Positions 6,707-13,158 of a DNA stretch of 22,919 nucleotides are shown here, piece after piece. Location: positions 1 to 22,919 of the forward strand of contig JBHJOS010000172.1 in assembly GCA_050329415.1 (NCBI GenBank), in the 5' to 3' direction. A model generated the notes under the pieces. It had not been told where the DNA came from and searched no databases. It was given only the letters and a program-made list of their open reading frames with translations. Every line of letters starts with the position of its first letter. The stretch's first letter is position 1. Position numbers and translations under genes: made by a program. This DNA comes from JANNOG01 sp050329415 (GTDB taxonomy: Bacteria; Actinomycetota; Actinomycetes; Actinomycetales; JBBAYJ01).

Positions 6707-7632
6707 GATCCCACCTGGTCGACGGCGCCGCCGTAGCGGCGATCGCGCCCGGCGTACTCCGTGACCGCGGCCCACAGATGGCGGCGGTCCACCTCCGGCC
6801 ACAGCTCGTCGGTGAAGACCATCTCGGCGTAGGCAGACTGCCACAGCAGGAAGTTGGAGGTCCGCCGCTCACCGGACACCCGCCAGAACAGGTCGACATC
6901 CGGCATGTCGGGCTCGTCGAGATACCGGGCCACCGTCCACTCGTCAACGCGCTCCGGGTCGAGGCGGCCCGCCCGGGCGTCCCGGGCGATCGCAGCCGCC
7001 GCGTCAGCGATCTCGGACCGGCCCCCGTAGTTCACGCACATCGTGAGGGTGCACACGGTGTTGTCCTCGGTCAGACGCTCGGCCTCCTCCAGCTCCGAGA
7101 CGACGCTCGGCCACAACCGGGGCCGTCGGCCGGCCCATCTCACCCGCACGCCCCAGGCGTGCATCTGGTCGCGCCGGCGCCGGATGACGTCGCGGTTGAA
7201 GTTCATGAGGAACCGGACCTCGTCCGGGGACCGCTTCCAGTTCTCGGTGCTGAAGGCGTAGGCGCTCACGTGGCCGACGCCGAGCTCGATGGCGCCCGCC
7301 ACGACGTCGAGGAGGGCGGCCTCGCCGCGGCGATGACCTTCGTTGCGAGGCAGCCCCCGCTGGTTCGCCCACCGTCCGTTGCCGTCCATGACGATGGCGA
7401 CGTGCCGGGGAACGCGCTGCTTCGGGAGTTGCGGGGGACGTGCCCCGGAAGGGTGCGGGGGCGGGTGCGTCACGGGCGGACGGGGCGGGCGGGGTGCCAC
7501 CTCGCGTCGGACCGCGGCACCGGGACGCGCGACCTCGTCGGGGGTCGCGCCGGGGAGGGGCCCCGGGGCGAGGGCAAGGGTCTCCCGGCGCCGCACCCAC
7601 CACCGGCGCCGGGTGTGGGGGCCGGCGGTCAC
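6703..7632 (-). CDS. uppS: Isoprenyl transferase (cis-prenyl diphosphate synthase, UppS-like)
   Basis: Condenses isopentenyl diphosphate units in Z-configuration to make the C50/C55 polyprenyl diphosphate lipid carrier for peptidoglycan and other wall polymers, at the cytoplasmic membrane face. The family motif HVAIVMDGNGRWA starts near residue 78, with catalytic Asp83. Also present are NEGHRRG, SAYAFSTENWKRS, VNYGGRSEI and RRTSNFLLWQSAYAEMVF, the last containing the Arg/Ser residues that bind IPP. The GTG start at 7632 overlaps the recO stop (GTGA); this gives 309 residues with a basic, Pro-rich N-terminal extension of about 70 residues. Such extensions occur in Actinobacteria, but an internal start cannot be excluded. 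The stop overlaps the downstream permease start. Confidence 0.92.
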   Translation of the reverse strand: MTAGPHTRRRWWVRRRETLALAPGPLPGATPDEVARPGAAVRREVAPRPPRPPVTHPPPHPSGARPPQLPKQRVPRHVAIVMDGNGRWANQRGLPRNEGHRRGEAALLDVVAGAIELGVGHVSAYAFSTENWKRSPDEVRFLMNFNRDVIRRRRDQMHAWGVRVRWAGRRPRLWPSVVSELEEAERLTEDNTVCTLTMCVNYGGRSEIADAAAAIARDARAGRLDPERVDEWTVARYLDEPDMPDVDLFWRVSGERRTSNFLLWQSAYAEMVFTDELWPEVDRRHLWAAVTEYAGRDRRYGGAVDQVGS

Positions 7633-8420
7633 CGGGTCACCGCCGAGAGACGGTCGGGTCGGTCGGCCACATTCACCGCGACGGGACGCTCGACATGGCG
7701 CCAGGATCGGATACCCGACTCCAGCGTCCACTGGAGCAGGGCCGACACCACGCCCGACGCCTGCCGCCGAGCCCAGTCCTCGCCGGCCTCGGCCGCCGCC
7801 CAGTCCCCCGCGAGCAGGGCGCCGAGCAGCACCATGGCCGCCGGGTCGACCGCCACCGCCGACGTCGACCCGTCCGAGCGGCACGACGGACACACGGCAC
7901 CTCCGGACGACACCGACACGGCCACGTGGGGGCCCGGGGCTCCGCACCGGCCGCACCCGTCGAACGACGGCGCGTATCCGGCCGTGGCGAGTGCCCGGAC
8001 GGCGAAGCTGTCGAGCACCAGACCTGGGTCGCGGCCGGTGACAGCCAGCGCGTGCAGCCCGCCGACCAGCAGCGACAGCAGCGGCGGGGAGGGTTCGCGT
8101 TCGACCGGGAGGAGGCGAAGCGTGGTCTCGAGCATGGCGGTGCCGGTGGTGTAGCGGCTGTAGCTGCCGGCGAGGCGCTCGCCGTAGGCGGCGACGGTCT
8201 GCGCCTGGGTCACGACGTCGAGGGTGCGGCCGGTGTGGAACTGGACATCGACGTGGGTGAACGGCTCGAGCCGGGCGCCGAAGCGCGACGTCGTGCGCCG
8301 CACTCCCTTGGCGACCGCCCGGACGATCCCGGTGTCCCGCGTCAGCAGGACGACGATGCGGTCGGCCTCACCGAGCTTGTGGGTGCGCAGGACAACGCCG
8401 GTGTCGCGGTACAGACCCAC
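7629..8420 (-). CDS. recO: DNA repair protein RecO
   Basis: A 263-residue RecO, which works with RecF/RecR to load RecA on SSB-coated single-stranded DNA and to anneal strands. The N-terminal OB-fold opens with YRDTGVVLRTHKLGEADRIVVLLTRDTG and KGVRRTTSRFGARLEPF. The C-terminal helical domain contains a four-cysteine zinc site, Cys156-x2-Cys159 and Cys177-x2-Cys180. GTG 8420 was chosen as the start because the family begins exactly at this point; the frame upstream runs into the toxin gene region on the same strand. RecO next to uppS is a standard actinobacterial arrangement. The junction to uppS is a 4-bp GTGA overlap. Confidence 0.94.
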   Translation of the reverse strand: MGLYRDTGVVLRTHKLGEADRIVVLLTRDTGIVRAVAKGVRRTTSRFGARLEPFTHVDVQFHTGRTLDVVTQAQTVAAYGERLAGSYSRYTTGTAMLETTLRLLPVEREPSPPLLSLLVGGLHALAVTGRDPGLVLDSFAVRALATAGYAPSFDGCGRCGAPGPHVAVSVSSGGAVCPSCRSDGSTSAVAVDPAAMVLLGALLAGDWAAAEAGEDWARRQASGVVSALLQWTLESGIRSWRHVERPVAVNVADRPDRLSAVTR

Positions 8421-8497
8421 GGCCCCAGTGTGACCCCTGGGCGGGTCGTGACGACGCAGGCCCGCGCGGCGCCCCCGGCACGACCGGGTGAGCGGCC

Positions 8498-8902
8498 TCA
8501 TGGGTGGACGACCCGGCACCCGACGCCGGCGACCGAGGCGATGCGCCGGTCGCACGTGACGAGGGCGGCGCCGGTGGCCTCGGCCAGAGCCACGTAGAGG
8601 CCGTCCGTCACGGTCAGGTTGTGCCGGAGCTCCCAGGCGCGCCCGAGGAGCCAGGTGGCGGGGAAGGTGACCAGGGCCAGGCCCCGGAGGTCCGAGAGCG
8701 CATCCGCCGCCCGAGCGGTGTCGAGGACGCCTCGTCGCCAGAGCCGACGGATCGCCTGGGCGGACTCGGCGACGACGTTCTCGGGTGCGAGCAGCCGATC
8801 CTCGTCCGCCAATCGCCGCCGGGCCCACCGGCCGCGATCGGTGTCCGAGGCGACGGCGTCGACAAGGGCCGAGGCGTCCACGACGATCACCGGTCCGGCC
8901 AT
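8498..8902 (-). CDS. vapC: PIN-domain ribonuclease toxin (VapC type), module 1
   Basis: A 134-residue PIN-domain protein, predicted Mg2+-dependent endoribonuclease of a type II toxin-antitoxin pair. The four acidic active-site positions are all visible: Asp9 (IVVDASALVD), Glu46 (NVVAESAQAI), Asp100 (LTVTDGLYVALAEATG) and Asp118 (LVTCDRRIA). The antitoxin gene upstream overlaps it by 16 bp, so translation is probably coupled and antitoxin is made first. The pair is inserted between leuA and recO, which are normally close neighbours in related genomes. The RNA target is not deducible from sequence. Confidence 0.9.
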   Translation of the reverse strand: MAGPVIVVDASALVDAVASDTDRGRWARRRLADEDRLLAPENVVAESAQAIRRLWRRGVLDTARAADALSDLRGLALVTFPATWLLGRAWELRHNLTVTDGLYVALAEATGAALVTCDRRIASVAGVGCRVVHP

Positions 8903-9138
8903 TCCTCGCCCGCGTCACGGATCTCCCGGATGACCAGTTCCCCCGTTCGCTCGTCGGCCGCCCCCCCGGGCCGCGACCCCGCACGTTCGAGGACGGCCCG
9001 GTTGCGCGCCAGGGCCGCCTCGACCTCCAGCACGGAGATCAGGTAGGCCTGCAGTGATTGGCCGCGACGGCGGGCCATCGCGGCCAGGGCGTCACGGACC
9101 TCGTCGGGGACGTCGCGGACGAGAATGTTCACAGGCAC
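8887..9138 (-). CDS. vapB: Ribbon-helix-helix antitoxin (FitA/VapB-like), module 1
   Basis: An 83-residue antitoxin. The N-terminal part (VNILVRDVPDEVRDALAAMARRRGQSLQAYLISVLEVEA) has the strand-helix-helix pattern of FitA/Arc-type ribbon-helix-helix repressors, which dimerise and bind the module's own promoter. The C-terminal part (from about residue 50) is acidic and presumably wraps over the PIN toxin active site. The GTG start at 9136-9138 has TATCGT six bases upstream, a leaderless-type promoter; GTG 9132 is an in-frame alternative. It lies 85 bp downstream of the leuA stop. Confidence 0.87.
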   Translation of the reverse strand: MPVNILVRDVPDEVRDALAAMARRRGQSLQAYLISVLEVEAALARNRAVLERAGSRPGGAADERTGELVIREIRDAGEEWPDR

Positions 9139-9144
9139 ACGCTG

Positions 9145-9150
9145 ACGATA
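9145..9150 (-). promoter_or_regulatory. -10 box of a predicted leaderless promoter (vapBC module 1)
   Basis: TATCGT on the minus strand, six bases before the GTG start at 9138, fits TAnnnT with leaderless spacing. An 8-bp palindrome CGCTAGCG at 9170-9177 lies upstream, near where a -35 element or operator would be. Confidence 0.45.
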
Positions 9151-9223
9151 GACCCCTCGGCTTGCAGAACGCTAGCGCTCCGGCCTGTGCCCGGGCGTGC
9201 GGCGCCGACCCTGTGGACGAGCC

Positions 9224-10960
9224 TCAGCGCACGGCCCGGTTGACGGCCGAGACGACCGCCTTGAGTGAGGCCGTGACGATGTTGGGGTCGATGCCGACCC
9301 CCCACAGCACCTGCCCGCCGATGGCGCACTCGACGTAGGCGGCGGCCGTGGCGTCCCCGCCCGCCGACATCGCGTGCTCGGCGTAGTCGAGCACCCGGAC
9401 GTCCACCCCGTGCCCGGCCAGGGCCGTGCAGAACGCCGCGATCGGCCCGTTGCCCCGGGCCGTCAGGACCACCTCGGCGCCACCGTCCCGCAGCCGCACC
9501 TCGAGGGTGTCGAGCGCGTCGACGGTGGCCTGCTGGGTGAGCGAGCGCAACTCGAACCGGCCCCACTGCTCCCCCGTCCCGGCGGTCGCCGCCGGCAGGT
9601 ACTCGTCGGCGAAGATGCGCCACAACTGGTCGGCGGTCACCTCGCCGCCGTGGGAGTCGGCATGGGCCTGGACGACCCCGCTGAGCTCGATCTGCAGCCG
9701 GCGCGGGAGGTCGAGGTGACGCTCGGTCTTCATGAGGTAGGCCACCCCGCCCTTGCCGGACTGGCTGTTCACCCGGATCACGGCCTCGTAGGAACGGCCC
9801 AGATCCTTCGGGTCGACCGGGAGGTACGGCACCGCCCAGGCGAACTCCGCGACCGGCACCCCGGCGGCGGCGGCGTCCCGGTGCAGCCAGTCGAACCCCT
9901 TCTTGATGGCGTCCTGGTGGGAGCCCGAGAACGCCGTGAACACCAGGTCGCCGCCGTAGGGGTGGCGCGGGTGGACGGGCAGCTGGTTGCAGTGCTCGAC
10001 GGTGCGGCGGATCTCGTCGATGCCGGACAGGTCGACCTGGGGGTCGATCCCCTGGCTCATGAGGTTGCCCGCCAGGGTGACCAGGCAGACGTTGCCGGTG
10101 CGCTCGCCGTTGCCGAACAGGCAACCCTCGATCCGGTCCGCCCCGGCCAGGTACCCCAGCTCGGCCGCGGCCACCGCGGTGCCGCGGTCGTTGTGGGGGT
10201 GCAGGCTCAGCACCACCGACTCCCGGCGGGCCAGGTGGCGGTGCATCCACTCGATGGAGTCGGCGTAGACGTTCGGCGTCGCCATCTCGACGGTGGCGGG
10301 AAGGTTGACGATGACCTTCCGGTCCGGGCTCGCCTCGAAGACCTCGAGGACCTCGTTGCACACCCGGGCGGCGAACTCCAGCTCGGTGCCGGTGTAGGAC
10401 TCCGGGGAGTACTCGAAGAAGATCTCGGTGTCGCCAGCCAGCTCGTCGGCGTACTTGAGGCACAGCCGGGCCCCGGTCGTCGCGATGTCGGCGATCCCGT
10501 CCTGATCGAGGCCGAACACCACCCGCCGCTGGAGCACCGAGGTGGAGTTGTACAGGTGGACGATCGCCTGGCGGGCCCCCCGCAGCGACTCGTAGGTCCG
10601 CTCGATGAGGTGTTCCCGGGCCTGGGTGAGGACCTGGATCGTCACGTCGTCCGGGATCAGGTCGTTCTCGATGAGACGCCGGACGAAGTCGAAGTCGGTC
10701 TGGCTGGCGGACGGGAAGCCGACCTCGATCTCTTTGTAGCCCATGCGCACCAGGAGGTCGAACATCCGCTGCTTGCGCTCGGCGTCCATCGGGTCGATGA
10801 GGGCCTGGTTGCCGTCGCGCAGGTCCACGGCGCACCACCGGGGCGCGGACTCCAGGCGCCGGTCGGGCCAGGTGCGGTCGGGCAGGTCGACAGTGATCTG
10901 CTCGTGGAACGGCGCGTACCGCGAGACGGGCAGGGTCGTGGGCTGCTGGGGGTGTCGCAC
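9224..10960 (-). CDS. leuA: 2-isopropylmalate synthase
   Basis: A 578-residue LeuA that condenses acetyl-CoA with 2-oxoisovalerate, the first committed step of leucine synthesis. The TIM-barrel part has the metal/substrate motif DLRDGNQALIDPM, GYKEIEVGFPSASQTDFDF, the HPHNDRGTA metal-ligand motif and CLFGNGERTGN. The C-terminal ~130 residues resemble the LeuA allosteric (leucine-binding) domain, with LEVRLRDGGAEVVLTARGNGPIAAF. GTG 10960 has a good AGGAGA Shine-Dalgarno. The gene is preceded by a leader peptide with a run of Leu codons (11041-11097), suggesting attenuation in addition to feedback inhibition by leucine. The length matches the long actinobacterial type II LeuA. Confidence 0.96.
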   Translation of the reverse strand: MRHPQQPTTLPVSRYAPFHEQITVDLPDRTWPDRRLESAPRWCAVDLRDGNQALIDPMDAERKQRMFDLLVRMGYKEIEVGFPSASQTDFDFVRRLIENDLIPDDVTIQVLTQAREHLIERTYESLRGARQAIVHLYNSTSVLQRRVVFGLDQDGIADIATTGARLCLKYADELAGDTEIFFEYSPESYTGTELEFAARVCNEVLEVFEASPDRKVIVNLPATVEMATPNVYADSIEWMHRHLARRESVVLSLHPHNDRGTAVAAAELGYLAGADRIEGCLFGNGERTGNVCLVTLAGNLMSQGIDPQVDLSGIDEIRRTVEHCNQLPVHPRHPYGGDLVFTAFSGSHQDAIKKGFDWLHRDAAAAGVPVAEFAWAVPYLPVDPKDLGRSYEAVIRVNSQSGKGGVAYLMKTERHLDLPRRLQIELSGVVQAHADSHGGEVTADQLWRIFADEYLPAATAGTGEQWGRFELRSLTQQATVDALDTLEVRLRDGGAEVVLTARGNGPIAAFCTALAGHGVDVRVLDYAEHAMSAGGDATAAAYVECAIGGQVLWGVGIDPNIVTASLKAVVSAVNRAVR

Positions 10961-10989
10961 GGGGTCTCCTCGGATCTGTCCTGACGGGC

Positions 10990-11097
10990 CGCCGCGGTGT
11001 CGCGGCGCGGTCGGTCGGCAGGACGGGACCCCGCGACGGGTCAGCCGACCGCTCGGGACCCGCCGCGGCGACCGAGGAGGAGGCGCGCCGACGGCAT
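10990..11097 (-). promoter_or_regulatory. leuA attenuator-like leader RNA with alternative hairpins
   Basis: Between the leader peptide's Leu codons and leuA lie pairings that exclude each other. CGGTCGGC (11044-11051) pairs perfectly with GCCGACCG (11012-11019). A compact hairpin of 7-bp stem CGCCGCG/CGCGGCG with ACAC loop covers 10990-11007. The leader's own CGCCGCGG (11063-11070) can pair instead with the hairpin's 3' arm. A ribosome stalled on the Leu codons would shift this balance. No U-run follows the last hairpin, so termination versus masking of translation cannot be decided from sequence. Confidence 0.6.
11041..11097 (-). CDS. leuA leader peptide with three consecutive Leu codons
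   Basis: An 18-residue ORF, MPSARLLLGRRGGSRAVG, ending 80 bp before leuA. Three successive CTC leucine codons (11074-11082) are followed by GC-rich sequence capable of alternative hairpins. Leucine attenuators of this type have been predicted upstream of leuA in Actinobacteria. There is no Shine-Dalgarno, but TAGCCT lies seven bases before the ATG, so the mRNA is probably leaderless. Scarcity of charged tRNA-Leu would stall the ribosome here and raise leuA expression. Confidence 0.75.
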   Translation of the reverse strand: MPSARLLLGRRGGSRAVG

Positions 11098-11104
11098 CGA
11101 GGGG

Positions 11105-11110
11105 AGGCTA
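11105..11110 (-). promoter_or_regulatory. -10 box of a predicted leaderless promoter (leuA leader)
   Basis: TAGCCT on the minus strand lies seven bases before the leader peptide ATG. Its first three bases are also the TAG stop of the upstream DUF1772 gene (11108-11110), so the leuA promoter lies inside that gene's 3' end. Confidence 0.45.
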
Positions 11111-11668
11111 CACCGCCAACGATCCTGACCTGGCCGCGGACGCGGGCCCCTGGGAGTCCCGCGGCACGCCCGACGCGGCCACCGCCACGGTGGCCAGCAG
11201 CAGGGCGATGCCGCTCGCCACCGTGCGCACGAGGTTCCACGCCTGCCAGCGGCCCGAGTAGGCCTCCCAGACGGCCCCGGCCGCTGCCGGCGACGCCGGG
11301 ACGTCACCGCGGGCCAGCTCGTCGTTCAGGGGAACGTTGACGATCGCCGTGACGAGAAGCCCGCCCACCAGGTACACCGCGCCGGCGATCAGGAACAGGG
11401 CCGAGGCCGGACGCCTGCCGGCCCGCCGGGCGAGCAGACCGGCGACCGCGAGCGCCGCCGGGGTCAGGAAGAAGGCAGGAAAGAAGGCGGCGTTGCGGAC
11501 GGAGGCGTTCATCTCGCGCATCGCCTCGACGGCGACCCGGGGGTCGGCAGCGTCGAGACCCCACATCGTCGAGACCACCCACGCGTAGAAGAAGCCGAAG
11601 ATCGCGCCCGTGAGCAGCACGGCGACGTAGCCGGCGATGTGGGCGGGGCTCAGGAGACGGCGACTCAT
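11108..11668 (-). CDS. DUF1772 (anthrone oxygenase-like) membrane protein
   Basis: A 186-residue protein with four hydrophobic segments, matching the DUF1772/anthrone oxygenase-like family. Conserved parts include AVEAMREMNASVRNAAFFPAFF after helix 1, the NVPLNDELA motif near the middle, and WEAYSGRWQAWNLVRT before the last helix. Family members sit in the membrane. A few fungal relatives oxidise anthrones, but most bacterial ones have no known activity. ATG 11668 has a strong GAGGAGAG ribosome site. It is divergent from a TetR gene; two 16-bp operators lie between them. In its promoter one operator occupies the spacer between TTGCAT (-35-like) and AATAAG (-10-like). It is therefore probably repressed by the TetR protein and induced by an unknown small molecule. 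Confidence 0.85.
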   Translation of the reverse strand: MSRRLLSPAHIAGYVAVLLTGAIFGFFYAWVVSTMWGLDAADPRVAVEAMREMNASVRNAAFFPAFFLTPAALAVAGLLARRAGRRPASALFLIAGAVYLVGGLLVTAIVNVPLNDELARGDVPASPAAAGAVWEAYSGRWQAWNLVRTVASGIALLLATVAVAASGVPRDSQGPASAARSGSLAV

Positions 11669-11686
11669 GGGGACTCTCCTCTTATT

Positions 11687-11702
11687 CGTACCTGTCAGTA
11701 CG
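11687..11702. promoter_or_regulatory. Operator 1 for the divergent TetR regulator
   Basis: CGTACCTGTCAGTACG, perfect 5-bp arms CGTAC/GTACG around six bases. On the minus strand it fills the spacer between a TTGCAT -35-like and an AATAAG -10-like element of the DUF1772 promoter, so binding would block RNA polymerase. Confidence 0.7.
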
Positions 11703-11715
11703 GATGCAATCTATC

Positions 11716-11731
11716 CGTACCGTTGGGTACG
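11716..11731. promoter_or_regulatory. Operator 2 for the divergent TetR regulator
   Basis: CGTACCGTTGGGTACG, perfect 6-bp arms CGTACC/GGTACG around four bases. It shares CGTACC at one end and GTACG at the other with operator 1, starting exactly 29 bp later. It overlaps the TACGCT -10 box of the TetR gene, so it would give autorepression. A third inverted repeat, GTACGGAT/ATCCGTAC (11698-11720), spans the facing arms of both. Confidence 0.7.
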
Positions 11732-11733
11732 CT
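11728..11733 (+). promoter_or_regulatory. -10 box of a predicted leaderless promoter (TetR gene)
   Basis: TACGCT, seven bases before GTG 11741, overlapping operator 2. It fits TAnnnT with leaderless spacing. Confidence 0.5.
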
Positions 11734-11740
11734 GTCAACC

Positions 11741-12469
11741 GTGCCGGGGTCCGGATCGCGACCTGGCCGACTACCGGCCGCCGAGCGCGAGACCCGCCGG
11801 GCAGCGGTGCTCGACGCCGCGCTCGCCGAGCTCCTCGAGCGCGGCTATCCCTCGGTGACCATGCTCGGCGTGGCCCGGCGCGCGAACGCGTCGAAGGAGA
11901 CGCTGTACGCGTGGTTCGGCAGCCGCCTCGGACTGTTCCAGGCCCTCGTCGAACGCAACGCCGATGTCTCCGCCGATCACCTGACGGCGGCGCTGGCCGG
12001 TGGCGCCGAGCCTCACCACGCCCTGACGGAGTACGCCCGCGGGCTGCTCACGCTCCTGGTCGGCGAGGGGTCCGTGGCCCTCAACCGGGCCGCCGCCGGG
12101 TCTCCCGAGCTCGCGGAGGTCCTGTTGCGGTCAGGCCGCCACCGGGTCGGGCCCGTCGTCGAGGGCTACCTGGCGGGCCTGCACGCCCGGCACGTCCTGG
12201 CGGCGCCGGACGCGGCGGCGGCGTATCGGCTGCTGTACGGGCTCACGGTGCAGGACACCCAGATCCGGGTGCTGCTCGGAGAGCCGCCACCGTCCCGCGA
12301 CGAGATCACAGACCGGGCCCGCGAGGCGGTGACCCGGTTCCTCGTGCTGACGTCCGACCTCACCGGCCGACGTGGACGTAGCTCCGCCCTCGCACCCGAG
12401 CGGGCTCAGGCAGGAGCGAGGACCGGCATGCCGAGTTCCTCGGCGGCGCCCGACAACTCACCGTCGTAG
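11741..12469 (+). CDS. TetR family transcriptional regulator
   Basis: A 242-residue TetR-type repressor, predicted to control itself and the divergent DUF1772 gene. The N-terminal helix-turn-helix is clear: RRAAVLDAALAELLERGYPSVTMLGVARRANASKETLYAWFGSRLGLFQALVERNA at about residues 15-75 (broken here only by ordinary helix boundaries). The C-terminal ligand/dimer domain is helical and unassigned. GTG 11741 is preferred because a TACGCT box sits seven bases upstream and upstream in-frame sequence is intergenic operator DNA. The last ~20 residues (a Ser/Pro/Ala-rich tail) run 64 bp into the convergent PIN toxin gene; the conserved domain ends well before, so this tail is probably unstructured. 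Confidence 0.9.
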   Translation: MPGSGSRPGRLPAAERETRRAAVLDAALAELLERGYPSVTMLGVARRANASKETLYAWFGSRLGLFQALVERNADVSADHLTAALAGGAEPHHALTEYARGLLTLLVGEGSVALNRAAAGSPELAEVLLRSGRHRVGPVVEGYLAGLHARHVLAAPDAAAAYRLLYGLTVQDTQIRVLLGEPPPSRDEITDRAREAVTRFLVLTSDLTGRRGRSSALAPERAQAGARTGMPSSSAAPDNSPS

Positions 12470-12810
12470 GTCACGAAGGCCTCGATGTCGGGGAGGAACG
12501 GGTCAGCCGTCGCCAGGTGGATGGCGTTGAGCGAGCCCAGGCGTCGCGTGCCGTACGCGCGGGCTCGCGCCAACACGGTGCTCGTGACGTCGACCAGGTA
12601 GAGGCCCCGGAGCGCCTGGCCCACGACGAACGGCACCCGCTGCCGATCCACCCCGGCGCGGAACAGGGTCCGGCTGATCTCGACGGGCGCCAGGTCGCTG
12701 GTGAGGAGCTCGGAGTCGGCGGGCAGAGCGCCGCGCCAGGACCGCAGTGCCTCCGTCTCCTTCTCCCGCTTGACGAACTTGAGCAGGGCGCTGGAGTCGA
12801 AGTAGATCAC
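12406..12810 (-). CDS. PIN-domain protein (VapC type), module 2, one catalytic Asp replaced by Asn
   Basis: A 134-residue PIN-domain toxin homologue. Asp5 (IYFDSSALLKF), Glu44 (LAPVEISRTLF) and Asp116 (VTYDGELS) match three of the usual acidic positions. The fourth, expected as Asp in the L-D-A-I-H-L-A motif, is Asn95 (LGSLNAIHLATA, codon AAC). Loss of this metal ligand could weaken or abolish nuclease activity. The GTG start at 12810 overlaps the antitoxin stop as GTGA, so the two are coupled. The 3' end overlaps the convergent TetR gene by 64 bp. The reading frame is open far upstream because of a sucrose phosphorylase shadow, which is not part of the gene. Confidence 0.88.
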   Translation of the reverse strand: MIYFDSSALLKFVKREKETEALRSWRGALPADSELLTSDLAPVEISRTLFRAGVDRQRVPFVVGQALRGLYLVDVTSTVLARARAYGTRRLGSLNAIHLATADPFLPDIEAFVTYDGELSGAAEELGMPVLAPA

Positions 12811-13085
12811 CGGCGTCCCCGGCTCCGTTCGGAGAGGAGCAGGTCGGTGAGGCTCTCGACCTCCGGCACCAGGTCGTCGACAACGTCGGGCATGCCCTGC
12901 TCCACCGGGGCGGTGGCCTCCCCGGCCGCGACGAGGCGGTGCAACGGCCCGGGACGGTCCACCTCGGGGACCATGCGCAGGATGGGGCGACCGCGGTCGG
13001 TGACGAGGATCGACTCGCCGGCCCGGACCCGGGCGACGGCCCGGGACGGGTTCTGGTTGAGCTCGCGCAGCCCGATGGTCACCAC
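12807..13085 (-). CDS. Phd/YefM family antitoxin, module 2
   Basis: A 92-residue antitoxin. The N-terminal domain (TIGLRELNQNPSRAVARVRAGESILVTDRGRPILRMVP) is the Phd/YefM fold that dimerises, binds operator DNA and neutralises the partner. The C-terminal half is the variable toxin-binding segment. GTG 13085 is followed by a second in-frame GTG; TACCAT lies six bases upstream, fitting a leaderless promoter. A palindrome at 13098-13110 lies just behind that box and probably serves autoregulation. The stop overlaps the PIN gene start (GTGA). Confidence 0.87.
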   Translation of the reverse strand: MVTIGLRELNQNPSRAVARVRAGESILVTDRGRPILRMVPEVDRPGPLHRLVAAGEATAPVEQGMPDVVDDLVPEVESLTDLLLSERSRGRR

Positions 13086-13091
13086 TCACCG

Positions 13092-13097
13092 ATGGTA
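13092..13097 (-). promoter_or_regulatory. -10 box of a predicted leaderless promoter (Phd/PIN module 2)
   Basis: TACCAT on the minus strand, six bases before the GTG at 13085, fits TAnnnT with leaderless spacing. Confidence 0.45.
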
Positions 13098-13110
13098 CTA
13101 CGTCACGTAG
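13098..13110. promoter_or_regulatory. Palindromic operator of Phd/PIN module 2
   Basis: CTACGTCACGTAG, perfect 6-bp arms around one base, with flanking GGTA/GGTAC giving an imperfect extension. It directly abuts the -10 box of the antitoxin gene, as expected for antitoxin autorepression. It also lies within the 73-bp space shared with the divergent sucrose phosphorylase gene. Confidence 0.55.
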
Positions 13111-13146
13111 GTACTTCTCTCGAGCCCTCGGGCCGCCGACTCCGGC

Positions 13147-13152
13147 TACGGT
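13147..13152 (+). promoter_or_regulatory. -10 box of a predicted leaderless promoter (sucrose phosphorylase)
   Basis: TACGGT, exactly six bases before GTG 13159; no Shine-Dalgarno is present between them. It fits TAnnnT with leaderless spacing. Confidence 0.5.
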
Positions 13153-13158
13153 CGCCCC

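Noticed and set aside
8421..8497. Hairpin GGTCGTG/CACGACC as a terminator between vapC1 and recO
   Set aside because: A 7-bp stem with a loop of about 27 bases and no U-run; too weak to call.
9374..10984. Open frame of 536 codons on the plus strand opposite leuA
   Set aside because: Mirror of leuA codon bias; no recognisable domain.
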